Below, in pieces: positions 25,428 to 36,876 of a DNA stretch of 52,114 nucleotides. Positions within the stretch are counted from its first letter, which is position 1. Each line of letters begins with the position of its first letter. Below the pieces are notes generated by a model. The model was not told the DNA's origin, ran no database searches, and saw nothing but the letters and a program-made list of their open reading frames with translations. Made by a program: the position numbers and the translations under genes. Source of the DNA: Phascolarctobacterium sp. (lineage in GTDB: Bacteria; Bacillota; Negativicutes; Acidaminococcales; Acidaminococcaceae); contig JAFTID010000017.1 of assembly GCA_017457085.1 (NCBI GenBank), positions 1 through 52,114 on the forward strand, read 5' to 3'.

Positions 25428-25886
25428 TTAATTTTTATTGATTTGATTCTCGCTTTCCCATAAAGAATCTAATATTATATACATACTTTCAGTTAGGGTG
25501 TCTGGAACAACAACTCTTTGAGGTTCATGGGATTGATTCTTGGTATATACATAATCATCTTTGTAGAACTTATATATAGTACTTTTTGGCTGAATGGTTC
25601 TACAATCTAAGTCCCAGTGCTCAAAGTTCTTCGTTTCTGCGTCTTTGCCGGGATAATAACACAAGAACCAAACATCGGCGGTTCTATGGTTGTAGCAATC
25701 AGAACCTTTTTTCTTTTCTCTGCCAAATTTCATGCTTTTTGCATCAAACCACATTATGGCTTGATCGGTTTCTGAAATTTTAATCCAACGTCCAGGGTCT
25801 GGTTTTTCAAACTTGGAAGGTTTAGCAAAGCAAACGGATGTTAAAGCGAATACTAATAATAAAACTAATACAGCAAGTTTCTTCAT
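25428..25886 (-). CDS. Small exported protein of unknown function
   Basis: The 152-residue protein has a clear signal peptide (KK, then a leucine/valine-rich core, ending in VCFA). The mature part is hydrophilic, with several tryptophans, two to three cysteines and the pattern GRWIKISETDQAIMWFDAKS. This looks like the beta-rich secreted proteins found in tandem in Negativicutes, but I cannot name a family. The ATG at 25886 is chosen because GGGAG lies 10 bases upstream; an earlier ATG at 25895 touches that site. Confidence 0.7.
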   Translation of the reverse strand: MKKLAVLVLLLVFALTSVCFAKPSKFEKPDPGRWIKISETDQAIMWFDAKSMKFGREKKKGSDCYNHRTADVWFLCYYPGKDAETKNFEHWDLDCRTIQPKSTIYKFYKDDYVYTKNQSHEPQRVVVPDTLTESMYIILDSLWESENQINKN

Positions 25887-26124
25887 AAATAACATCTCCC
25901 AATGGATTTTTACTTATACACTAACTTTAACACAAGTGTTTGCCAAGGTCAAAAAGCTAAAAACAATCAATTTATATTTTAAATCAGCATTTTTTGAGAG
26001 AACTAATGTGATAAATTAGTTGATTTTTTATCTCAATTCTCACTCTGTTTCAGAAATTTTGTTTTGCTCAAAAGTGTTTATGCTTTATAATATAAATATA
26101 TTTAGTTTTGCAAGGAGAGATACT

Positions 26125-26931
26125 ATGGCTGATTTAGAGCGTTTAGGACAAATAAAATGTTTTCTGTTTGATATGGACGGCACCATCAATTTAGGTAACG
26201 AGCTTATTCCCGGCATGGAAGGCTTCTTTGACAAATTGAAGGCTGCTGGTCGTGAATATTATCTTTTGACCAACAATTCTTCCCGTGACCACCAACACTA
26301 CGTGAATAAAATGAATGGCTTGGGCGTGCCTGTTACCCGTGAAAACGTGTTGATTTCCACTGATGCTTTCACCAATTATATGTGCAAGAATCATCCTGAC
26401 GGAAAGTTCTACGTTTTGGGTACTCCTCAACTGGAAAAGAACATTACTGATGCAGGCCTTACAATGACAAAAACTTTGGAAGAAGGCGCAGATTTTGTAG
26501 TTGTTGGCTTCGACCAAACATTGACCTACGAAAAACTGACCACTGCTTGCCGTTTGATTGATAAAGGCGTCCCTTACGTTGCAACTCATCCTGACGTGCG
26601 TTGTCCCATTGAAGGTGGCGAGTTCATTCCCGATACCGGTGCAATGATTGAGCTTATCAAAACTGCTACCGGCAAAAGCCCTTCTATGATTTTTGGCAAA
26701 CCCTTCCAATATATGGTAGACGTTGTGCTTGACCAAACTGGTTTCCAAAAAGAAGAAATCGCTATGGTTGGCGACAGACTTTCCACCGACATTGCCTTTG
26801 GCCTCAACAATGGCATTCTTTCCGTAATGGTTTTGACTGGCGAAGCAACTATGGAAGATGTTGAGAACGGCAACATTAAACCGGACATTATTCTGCCCCA
26901 CGCGAAAGAGATTTTAAACTACATTAAATAA
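26125..26931 (+). CDS. HAD-IIA family phosphatase (NagD-like)
   Basis: The 268-residue protein has the HAD nucleophile motif FDMDGT (D16, D18), motif II TNNSSR near 51, a cap domain of the C2A type, and the C-terminal VGDRLSTDIAFG motif. NagD-type enzymes dephosphorylate sugar phosphates, nucleotides or phosphoglycolate; the substrate is not assignable. The frame is open 35 codons upstream, but the ATG at 26125 follows AAGGAG. It lies 21 bases before the M24 peptidase gene, so the two are probably one operon. Confidence 0.88.
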   Translation: MADLERLGQIKCFLFDMDGTINLGNELIPGMEGFFDKLKAAGREYYLLTNNSSRDHQHYVNKMNGLGVPVTRENVLISTDAFTNYMCKNHPDGKFYVLGTPQLEKNITDAGLTMTKTLEEGADFVVVGFDQTLTYEKLTTACRLIDKGVPYVATHPDVRCPIEGGEFIPDTGAMIELIKTATGKSPSMIFGKPFQYMVDVVLDQTGFQKEEIAMVGDRLSTDIAFGLNNGILSVMVLTGEATMEDVENGNIKPDIILPHAKEILNYIK

Positions 26932-26952
26932 TGCCCTAAAGGAGAATTTGCT

Positions 26953-28176
26953 ATGGCAATTTTAGAGCAAACTAATTTAACTGATTCCCTCCGTCCCGTG
27001 CCTGCTTCTGAACTGGAAGCACGTTTGGCGAAGTTCCGCCAACTGATGGATAAAGAAAATCCCGGTTGGGAAATGGCAGTAATCAACCACAAAGTAACCA
27101 TGTACTATTTTGCAGGCACTATGCAAGATGGTGCCCTCATCATTCGTCCTCAGGATGCAATTTTGTGGGTGCGCCGTATGTACGACAGGGCTGTGAAAGA
27201 ATCCAAATTTGCAGATATCCGTCCCATGCGTAGCTATCGTGAGGTTGTTGCTGAGTATGGTGCTTGTCCTGCGACAGTTTATATGGAAACCAAGAAGCTG
27301 ACTTGGGATTGGCAGCAAATGTTCCACAAATATTTTGCCTTTGAAGAAATCGCTTCTCTTGACTATGTGCTGACAGATTTGCGTGCGGTAAAGAGTGCTT
27401 ACGAATTGGAACAAATGGAGCGCAGTGGCAAGATTCACGAAACTGTGCTTGACGTTGTTGCTCCCAAGCTCATTGTTCCCGGAATTAGCGAAACTCAATT
27501 GGCTGTAAATGTTTATAGCGAAATGCTTAGCCGTGGCAGCTATGGTATTGTGCGTTTCAACTTGCCCTTGGGCGAAGAAGTTATCGGCATCGCTGCTTTT
27601 GGCAAGAGTGGTTTAGAGCGTTGCGCTTTTGACGGACCTGGTGGCACTCCCGGTACTTGCATTGCTTTGCAATCCATTGGCAATGCTTTCCGCAAGCTTG
27701 CTCCGAACCAACTGGTTTATCTTGATATTCCCTGTGGCTTTGACGGCTACAACACAGATAAAACTGTAACCTATTATTACGGCGACATTAACAAGGACCC
27801 TAACAAAGACGTTATTCTTGATGCCCAAAAGCGTTGCTTGGAATTGGAGCAAAACGTGGTAAATATGATGAAACCCGGCACTCCCATCCAAGATTTGTAC
27901 ACTGTTACCATGGATAACTTCGACAATATCTACGGCGATAATTTTATGAACGGAGGCAAGTTCCTCGGTCATAGCATTGGTCTTGTAATGGACGAAGCTC
28001 CGGCAATCGCTAAAGGTTTCAAAGAAGGTTTGCAGGTTGGTATGACCTTTGCTGTTGAACCGAAGATTGCGTTGCCCGGTATTGGCTTGGTTGGCACAGA
28101 AAACACCTACGTAATTACTGAAAACGGCGCTCGTTGCTTAACTGGTAAATCCTACGAACTGCGCTGCGTAGAATAA
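26953..28176 (+). CDS. M24 family metallopeptidase (Xaa-Pro aminopeptidase-like)
   Basis: The 407-residue protein has a creatinase-like N-terminal domain (about 20-150) and a pita-bread catalytic domain. All five expected metal ligands are present: D258, D269, H340, E369 and E383. Family enzymes remove N-terminal residues ahead of proline or act on amidino compounds; the exact substrate is open. GGAG lies 8 bases before the ATG. It follows the HAD gene closely and is followed by a terminator and a parS site. Confidence 0.88.
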   Translation: MAILEQTNLTDSLRPVPASELEARLAKFRQLMDKENPGWEMAVINHKVTMYYFAGTMQDGALIIRPQDAILWVRRMYDRAVKESKFADIRPMRSYREVVAEYGACPATVYMETKKLTWDWQQMFHKYFAFEEIASLDYVLTDLRAVKSAYELEQMERSGKIHETVLDVVAPKLIVPGISETQLAVNVYSEMLSRGSYGIVRFNLPLGEEVIGIAAFGKSGLERCAFDGPGGTPGTCIALQSIGNAFRKLAPNQLVYLDIPCGFDGYNTDKTVTYYYGDINKDPNKDVILDAQKRCLELEQNVVNMMKPGTPIQDLYTVTMDNFDNIYGDNFMNGGKFLGHSIGLVMDEAPAIAKGFKEGLQVGMTFAVEPKIALPGIGLVGTENTYVITENGARCLTGKSYELRCVE

Positions 28177-28194
28177 AGGCATAAACAAAAATAA

Positions 28195-28224
28195 ACTCCT
28201 GATGATTTTAAAATCGTCAGGAGT
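28195..28224. terminator. Terminator of the HAD-M24 operon
   Basis: ACTCCTGA pairs with TCAGGAGT, with a further AT-rich inner stem (GATTT/AAATC), followed by five T residues. Confidence 0.85.
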
Positions 28225-28238
28225 TTTTGCTTGCCATT

Positions 28239-28254
28239 GTTTCACGTGAAACAT
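28239..28254. promoter_or_regulatory. parS site (perfect consensus)
   Basis: TGTTTCACGTGAAACA is a perfect 16-bp palindrome and an exact match to the ParB/Spo0J site consensus. It lies between the converging M24 peptidase and tex genes. Confidence 0.92.
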
Positions 28255-28293
28255 TTTATCGAGGGGGACATGGCTTTTAAAATTTTTTGTGAA

Positions 28294-30459
28294 TTATTTT
28301 TTCTTTTGTTCTAAACGTTTAAGACTCAAGCCAATTCTGTTGCGTGCTTCGTCAATGCTGATGATTTCAGCTTCGACAACATCGCCAACACCAACTACGT
28401 CCAAAGGATGGCGGAAGTATTTCACGCTAAGTTCGCTCTTATGAATAAGACCGCTCACTTTAAGACCAATATCTACGAAGGCGCCAAAGTCTACTACGTT
28501 TTGAACTTTACCTTTGACTACGCTACCAATTGCCAAATCGCTAAGCTTGGTAACGTGCTTGCGAGTCATGGGAGCAGGAGCATCTTCGCGAGGGTCACGT
28601 CCGGGACGGGCGAGGGCGGCGAGAATATCTGTAACAGTAGGCACGCCTGCGTTCAGTTTGCTGGCAAGTTTTTCAGCATTTGCTTTGTGAGCAGCTTCTT
28701 GCAGGGCAGCAGTACTGCAGTCGCTAAGCTTGAAGCCTAATTCAGTAACGATGCTTTCAGCCAGTGCATAGCTTTCGGGGTGGACGGAGGTGTTGTCCAA
28801 CGGGTTTGCGGCACCTGCGATACGGAGGAAGCCTGCACATTGGGTGAAGGCTGCGGGACCAAGACGAGCAACTTTCAGAAGCTCCTTACGACTTTTGAAG
28901 GTGCCGTGTTCATCACGATAAGCGATAATATTTTTCGCAACAGTACTGGAAACGCCAGCCACATAGTTCAAAAGGGAAGGTGAAGCAGTATTCAGCTCCA
29001 CGCCAACGTGGTTAACGCAGCTTTCTACAACGCTGCCCAAGGTTTGGGTAAGTTCCTTTTGGTTTACGTCGTGCTGGTACTGACCAACGCCAATTGCTTT
29101 CGGTTCAATCTTAACCAGTTCAGCCAAGGGATCTTGCACGCGGCGGGCAATGGACACTGCGCCACGGAGGGAAACGTCCAAATCGGGAAGTTCTTCACGA
29201 GCAAGCTTGGAAGCAGAATAAACAGAAGCACCTGCTTCGCTGACGATGATGTAAGCAGCATCGAAGCTGTATTTTTGAAGCATTTGGGAAGTGAACTGTT
29301 CAGTTTCGTAGGAAGCAGTACCGTTACCAATAGCGATGAGAGTGATGTTGAATTTGCGCATCAGCTCAACAAATTGCTTTTCAGCTTGCTCTTGTTGGTG
29401 CTTGCTACCTGTGATATACATGGCGGTGGTAGCAAGAATACGTCCGTTGGGATCAATTACTGCAGTTTTGCAGCCAGTACGATAACCGGGGTCGAGACCT
29501 AAAACGGTGTGCCCGCTGATAGGTTGGGTAAGAAGTAGTTGGCGGAGGTTAGCTGCAAAAACAGAGATTGCTTGCTTTTCTGCTTTCTCTGTCAGTTCGT
29601 TACGCAGTTCACGTTCGAGAGAGGGGAGCAGTAAACGTTTGTAGCTATCTGTAAGTGCAGCATGATAGTAGGTGTAGAAGGGGCTTTGCTCTTTTAAATT
29701 AAGCTTTTGTGCAACTTTTGCAATAAGCTTTTCGTCAGGACAACGCAAGTTGATTTTAAGCGCTTTCTTATCCTCACCACGGTTCATGGCTAAAATACGA
29801 TGAGGGGGAAGCTGACGGACAGGTTCGCTGTAATCACGGTATTGCAAAAATTCAGGAGCATCTTTCTCGTCAATGATAAGTTCGGAAACAAGTTCCCCTG
29901 CATTCCACAGTTCGCGGCGCAAAAGTTTGCGTACGTCCGCACTGTCGCTAATGTTTTCAGCGACGATATCGCACGCACCTTGCCAAGCATCTTCAATGGT
30001 AGCAATGCCTTTTTCTTCGCTAAGATGCATTGCGGCAAGCTGTTCCAAGGGGAGCAAGGGCTTGCCTTGTTCTTCGATGAGCTGTGCCAAAGGCTCCAGA
30101 CCATTTTCGCGAGCGATTTGCGCACGGGTGCGACGTTTGGGGCGGTAGGGTAAATACAAATCTTCCAGAGTTTGCATTTTTTCTGCAGCGTTAATGGCAG
30201 CTTCCAGTTCAGGAGTAAGTTTTTCTTGGGCAGCGATGGCAGTCAAAATTTCTTGGCGGCGTTGCTCAAGGTTGCGTAGGTACGCCAAACGTTCTTCAAT
30301 GGTACGGATTTGTTCTTCATCTAAAGAGCCAGTTGCTTCTTTACGGTAACGGGCGATGAACGGAACGGTGTTGCCTTCGTCAAGAAGTTGTACAGTGGCT
30401 TCTGCTTGTTTCGGTTTAATGTTTAATTCACGGGCAAGGGCGTTAATTATCTTTTCCAT
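28294..30459 (-). CDS. tex: Tex family RNA-binding transcription accessory protein
   Basis: The 721-residue protein has the full Tex order: N-terminal helical domain with NTVPFIARYRKEATGSL (about 30-47), the YqgF-like nuclease-fold domain (VLGLDPGYRTGCKTAV near 320), helix-hairpin-helix segments (SSTVAKNIIAYR, ARLGPAAFTQCAGFLRI) and a C-terminal S1 RNA-binding domain (about 640-710, GSVVKGKVQNVVDFGAFVDI). Tex binds nucleic acid and affects transcription and stress tolerance. It reads alone on the minus strand. Confidence 0.95.
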   Translation of the reverse strand: MEKIINALARELNIKPKQAEATVQLLDEGNTVPFIARYRKEATGSLDEEQIRTIEERLAYLRNLEQRRQEILTAIAAQEKLTPELEAAINAAEKMQTLEDLYLPYRPKRRTRAQIARENGLEPLAQLIEEQGKPLLPLEQLAAMHLSEEKGIATIEDAWQGACDIVAENISDSADVRKLLRRELWNAGELVSELIIDEKDAPEFLQYRDYSEPVRQLPPHRILAMNRGEDKKALKINLRCPDEKLIAKVAQKLNLKEQSPFYTYYHAALTDSYKRLLLPSLERELRNELTEKAEKQAISVFAANLRQLLLTQPISGHTVLGLDPGYRTGCKTAVIDPNGRILATTAMYITGSKHQQEQAEKQFVELMRKFNITLIAIGNGTASYETEQFTSQMLQKYSFDAAYIIVSEAGASVYSASKLAREELPDLDVSLRGAVSIARRVQDPLAELVKIEPKAIGVGQYQHDVNQKELTQTLGSVVESCVNHVGVELNTASPSLLNYVAGVSSTVAKNIIAYRDEHGTFKSRKELLKVARLGPAAFTQCAGFLRIAGAANPLDNTSVHPESYALAESIVTELGFKLSDCSTAALQEAAHKANAEKLASKLNAGVPTVTDILAALARPGRDPREDAPAPMTRKHVTKLSDLAIGSVVKGKVQNVVDFGAFVDIGLKVSGLIHKSELSVKYFRHPLDVVGVGDVVEAEIISIDEARNRIGLSLKRLEQKKK

Positions 30460-30527
30460 AAGAGACCTCTCTTTTAAATATCGTGACTATATTATACCAG
30501 AAAATCGTTTCCTGTAATAATTATTGA

Positions 30528-30574
30528 TTGACAAAAAATAAGTTCTTGCGATAAAATAAATAATAAAGATTATT
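30528..30574 (+). promoter_or_regulatory. Promoter and Fur/PerR-like operator of the regulator gene
   Basis: TTGACA (30528-30533) and TAAAAT (30552-30557) are 18 bases apart. Directly after the -10 box lies the inverted repeat AATAAT-AAAG-ATTATT (30559-30574), which resembles a Fur/PerR box. A repressor bound there would block its own promoter, so autoregulation is likely (inference). Confidence 0.6.
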
Positions 30575-30611
30575 AAAACGTTATAATAATCCTAGAAAAG
30601 GAGGGAATTAA

Positions 30612-31043
30612 ATGCTGGATAATCAACAATTGAGCGATATCCTGCGTGCCAATGGCTACAAGGTTACGCCACAACGTTTGGCTGTGTACGATGCTTTGGC
30701 TGCAATGAAAACTCATCCCAATGCTGAAATGCTGTATAGTGTTTTACAGCCCAAGTATCCGTCCATGAGTTTTGCTACTGTCTACAAAACTGTAGAAATC
30801 TTGCATAAGATTAATGTAATTCAAATTCTTAATACTGGCGAGGACAGCATGCGTTATGATGCTGATACCAGTATTCACCACCACATTCAATGCATTAGCT
30901 GTGGTCGTGTGGATGACTTGAATGGTTTGGATAGCCTTGCGCTGGTCAAAGAAGCTGAAAGCTTGAGCGGTTATGAGATTGCCGGACATCAGTTCTACTT
31001 CTTTGGGGTTTGTCCAGATTGCAAGAAAATGGTTCAAAACTAG
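30612..31043 (+). CDS. Fur family regulator (PerR-like)
   Basis: The 143-residue protein has the Fur winged helix (YKVTPQRLAVYDAL, ATVYKTVEILHK; recognition helix near 53-66), the histidine cluster SIHHH (88-92), and two zinc-site CxxC pairs, C94/C97 and C134/C137. The size and DADTSIHHHIQC arrangement favour PerR, the peroxide sensor, over iron-sensing Fur, but the deciding residue cannot be assigned with certainty. AAAGGAGG lies 7 bases before the ATG. The palindrome overlapping the promoter suggests self-repression. Confidence 0.88.
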   Translation: MLDNQQLSDILRANGYKVTPQRLAVYDALAAMKTHPNAEMLYSVLQPKYPSMSFATVYKTVEILHKINVIQILNTGEDSMRYDADTSIHHHIQCISCGRVDDLNGLDSLALVKEAESLSGYEIAGHQFYFFGVCPDCKKMVQN

Positions 31044-31063
31044 AAAACTCGTTTTAAAAATTT

Positions 31064-31085
31064 AGAGCGTGCTTTTGCACGCTCT
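31064..31085. terminator. Terminator of the Fur-family gene
   Basis: AGAGCGTGC (31064-31072) pairs with GCACGCTCT (31077-31085) around TTTT, with a short T-rich tail. Confidence 0.85.
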
Positions 31086-31091
31086 GTTTGT

Positions 31092-31430
31092 TTATTTTGA
31101 CCAAGGTAATTTATCTAAGAAAGATTTAGTAAACGGGAGACCGAAAAATTTTCGAGCTTCTTCAAGATTCATTACCAACCAATCTCTTGACTTATGTGCC
31201 TCTAAGGTTTCAGGTAATTCTTTTAGGATACGGTCTGCTTCCCAAGTAGCACCAGCATTATAGCGCAACTCAAGTTATAGCATGAATAGTATCAAAACCA
31301 GAAAATAATTCTTGCCAAGATAATGTTTCTGCTTCCATAAAGTCTAATTTAACAACATCTATTTGATTAAGCATTTTCGTAGTTGTAGTTTCTGATGTTT
31401 CGTCAGGTGTTCCAAATAATGATAAATCTT
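31092..31430 (-). pseudogene. Decayed gene, two fragments of one or two former ORFs
   Basis: On the minus strand, about 31263-31430 reads EDLSLFGTPDETSE..LDFMEAETLSWQ..FSGFDTIHAIT and then a stop. About 31092-31262 reads, in another frame, AGATWEADRILKELPETLEA..MNLEEARKFFGLPF..LPWSK and a stop. Neither piece has a proper start, so an internal deletion or frameshift is likely. The first fragment is faintly like the start of phospholipase-D-type proteins with an ELFSGFDTIHAIT pattern, but I cannot name the gene. Confidence 0.55.
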
Positions 31431-31539
31431 CCGTCTTGGCTAACCTCCGTATTTTAGAATATATGCTTATAATATTATTTTAACATACTGGAGTAGTAAT
31501 AACAAAAAGATAATAAACGTGTATTTTATACAAAAAAGT

Positions 31540-31571
31540 GGCTCTGTACTTGGCGGGTACAGAGCCTTTTT
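31540..31571 (+). terminator. Hairpin with T-run directly before a short ORF
   Basis: GGCTCTGTAC (31540-31549) pairs perfectly with GTACAGAGCC (31557-31566), followed by TTTTT and then immediately the AAAGGAGAGG ribosome site of the short ORF at 31585. Its placement suggests an attenuator or a terminator of an unseen short transcript. Confidence 0.7.
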
Positions 31572-31584
31572 AAAGGAGAGGTGT

Positions 31585-31680
31585 ATGATGAAAAGATGTT
31601 GTTCTATTGCAGCTGCTCTACTCAAGAGCTACTACGGTAAGGAAGTTTGTTTGCTTCCTTGGTTATATGATAGCAAATAG
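31585..31680 (+). CDS. Putative 31-residue peptide with strong ribosome site
   Basis: A short ORF (MMKRCCSIAAALLK, then YYGKEVCLLPWLYDSK) begins 3-4 bases after AAAGGAGAGG and ends at TAG 31680. It contains three cysteines and a mildly hydrophobic start. The region around it (31431-31801) has no other gene. It is bounded by an upstream hairpin with T-run and the downstream hairpin at 31723, so it looks like its own transcription unit. No family recognised; it may be a leader peptide or a dual-function RNA. Confidence 0.4.
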   Translation: MMKRCCSIAAALLKSYYGKEVCLLPWLYDSK

Positions 31681-31722
31681 GTTTGTCCAAAGTAGGTACG
31701 GTAAGTAAACAATTTGTGAACT

Positions 31723-31755
31723 AAAACACGTTATATAGCACTTCTAACGTGTTTT
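31723..31755 (+). repeat. Minimal form (F) of the dispersed repeat, terminator-like
   Basis: Perfect 11-base arms AAAACACGTTA (31723-31733) and TAACGTGTTTT (31745-31755) flank the 11-base loop TATAGCACTTC. This loop equals the two ends of the full repeat (TATAAGCAC and AGCACTTC) joined at their shared AGCAC, as if the middle had been lost or never gained. A T-run follows, so it should terminate the short-ORF transcript. Confidence 0.75.
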
Positions 31756-31772
31756 TGATTTGATAAATGAAT

Positions 31773-31798
31773 AAAAGGACTGCCGAAGCAGTCCTTTT
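31773..31798. terminator. Terminator of the PFOR gene
   Basis: AAAAGGACTGC (31773-31783) pairs perfectly with GCAGTCCTTTT (31788-31798) around CGAA, right after the minus-strand stop at 31802. Confidence 0.9.
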
Positions 31799-31801
31799 TA
31801 C

Positions 31802-35329
<3,528 letters not shown>

Positions 35330-35475
35330 TTAGATTTCATTAATTTAATAGAGCAATAGCCTCTTATACTCCTAGCTTACATTGTACAATATTAGTAGTT
35401 CTTTGTAAAATAATATGAGTGTATACTTGCGTTGTTTACAATAACTCTACAAATAAAAAGTTACTTTGACAATTA

Positions 35476-35503
35476 AAGGCACCCGCTTTAGAGCAGGTGC
35501 CTT
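35476..35503 (-). terminator. Terminator of the universal stress protein pair
   Basis: AAGGCACC (35476-35483) pairs with GGTGCCTT (35496-35503), 5 bases after the minus-strand stop. The stretch 35312-35475 upstream of PFOR shows no gene. Confidence 0.75.
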
Positions 35504-35507
35504 CATT

Positions 35508-35924
35508 TTATTTAACAATTATCACGGGAATATCTGCGTGTTCCAAAACCACTTGGCTAACACTGTTTTTTAACAAGCCTTCCAAGGTTCCGAAACCGCG
35601 ACTGCCTAGAACAATAGCATCACAATTTTCACTTTTTTCTGCACGGAGAATATGCTCTGCAACTTTTCCGCCACGCTCTAAGATATAGGAACAATCAATT
35701 CCTTGACCACGCATTACGGAACGTGCTGAGTCGAGAACTTCATCACCAATATGTGTCGTTAAGCAGTCCCCATCAGCAAACAAAACGGGCACTGGTGAGT
35801 TTTTGGGTGCGACAGTCATAATTACCAGGCTGCCACCGCTTAGCTTCACAAGGGAGCAAGCGTATTCGAGGGCACGCCAAGAATAATCACTACCGTCAAT
35901 TGCTACGAGTACTCGTTTTAACAT
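35508..35924 (-). CDS. Universal stress protein (UspA family), second of pair
   Basis: The 138-residue single-domain Usp starts with VLVAIDGSDYSWRALEYA and ends with the nucleotide-loop region GSRGFGTLEGLLKNS. In the ATP-binding consensus G-2x-G-9x-G-S the last glycine is replaced by asparagine (NS), so nucleotide binding may differ from its neighbour. It lies 4 bases after the stop of the other Usp gene; the two form an operon, probably from an old duplication. Confidence 0.9.
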   Translation of the reverse strand: MLKRVLVAIDGSDYSWRALEYACSLVKLSGGSLVIMTVAPKNSPVPVLFADGDCLTTHIGDEVLDSARSVMRGQGIDCSYILERGGKVAEHILRAEKSENCDAIVLGSRGFGTLEGLLKNSVSQVVLEHADIPVIIVK

Positions 35925-35928
35925 AAGC

Positions 35929-36366
35929 TTATTTTACAATCAGAACAGGAACGCTTGCGTATTGAGCAACTTTGGAGCTTACGCTGCCAAGGAAGAATTC
36001 TGCAATACCGGAAAGACCACGGCTGCCTAATACGATAGCTTCAGCTTCTGCTTGTTTTGCCAACGCAATAATGCGTTCAGAGGGATGACCAACTTCGAGG
36101 GAATACTCAACCTTATGGGGATAGTTAGCCATTCTTTCTTGAGCCATTTCCAAAACTTTATCACCGATTTTTTCTAATTCGGAATTGCCTTTTTCCATTC
36201 TAGCGTGATCCAAAGGAATAGCCAACAAAGAAGCATTGTTGTAGGGTTGAATTACGTTTGCAACGATAATAGTGCTTTCAAATTTTTCACCCAGAACAAC
36301 TGCGTGTTCTAATGCGCGCCAGCTACCTTCACTGCCGTCTACAGGTACTAGAATTTTTTTGAACAT
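35929..36366 (-). CDS. Universal stress protein (UspA family), first of pair
   Basis: The 145-residue Usp starts with ILVPVDGSEGSWRALEHA and carries the complete ATP-binding loop GSRGLSGIAEFFLGS (G-2x-G-9x-G-S), followed by VAQYASVPVLIVK. Cytosolic stress-resistance role by family. It has GGAGGTG ahead of the ATG and heads the two-gene operon. Confidence 0.92.
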   Translation of the reverse strand: MFKKILVPVDGSEGSWRALEHAVVLGEKFESTIIVANVIQPYNNASLLAIPLDHARMEKGNSELEKIGDKVLEMAQERMANYPHKVEYSLEVGHPSERIIALAKQAEAEAIVLGSRGLSGIAEFFLGSVSSKVAQYASVPVLIVK

Positions 36367-36469
36367 ATTAAGACACCTCCATGTGTTATTTCGATATTTC
36401 GGTTAGAGCGAAAACTAACCTATTTCTAGAATATAATATTCTTTGCCAGGTATTAAAAATCCTGCAAGA

Positions 36470-36859
36470 TTATCTGCCGCCACGTTTTTTCCTAGCTTCG
36501 TGAATGCGTTGAGATTTTTTGCTGAATTTTTTCGGTTCAAGCACTTGGTTTTGCGCAGCAGCCATTTGAGAAGGAGTTTGTTCACCCAGAACGCTTTCGC
36601 CTTTGATGAAGTAATAGTACAAAAGAATTAAGCCAATGAGAGCGAGGGGGATACTGCCAACCCAGTATTTGTATTCGCCAGATGCAATGCAAATGAAATC
36701 AAAGAAGATTACGCAAGCAGGAATGCAGATGATTTGGGTCCAACGGCTCAAAGCGCCTTCTTTACCCATGCAACGAACAACCAGAGCGTAAGCTAAGAAC
36801 GCAACAGCGAAAGAAATTACGGACATAAAGATCAGGAACATAAAAAACTCAAAATTCAT
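36470..36859 (-). CDS. Small membrane protein of unknown function
   Basis: The 129-residue protein has three hydrophobic spans (about residues 5-28, 41-60 and 68-87) and a basic, hydrophilic C-terminal tail ending in KKRGGR that should face the cytosol. No family recognised. Its start lies 17 bases after the stop of the FAD oxidoreductase gene, so they are likely co-transcribed, which might hint at a shared membrane-linked redox role (weak inference). Confidence 0.7.
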   Translation of the reverse strand: MNFEFFMFLIFMSVISFAVAFLAYALVVRCMGKEGALSRWTQIICIPACVIFFDFICIASGEYKYWVGSIPLALIGLILLYYYFIKGESVLGEQTPSQMAAAQNQVLEPKKFSKKSQRIHEARKKRGGR

Positions 36860-36876
36860 TTTAAAATACAGCCTCC

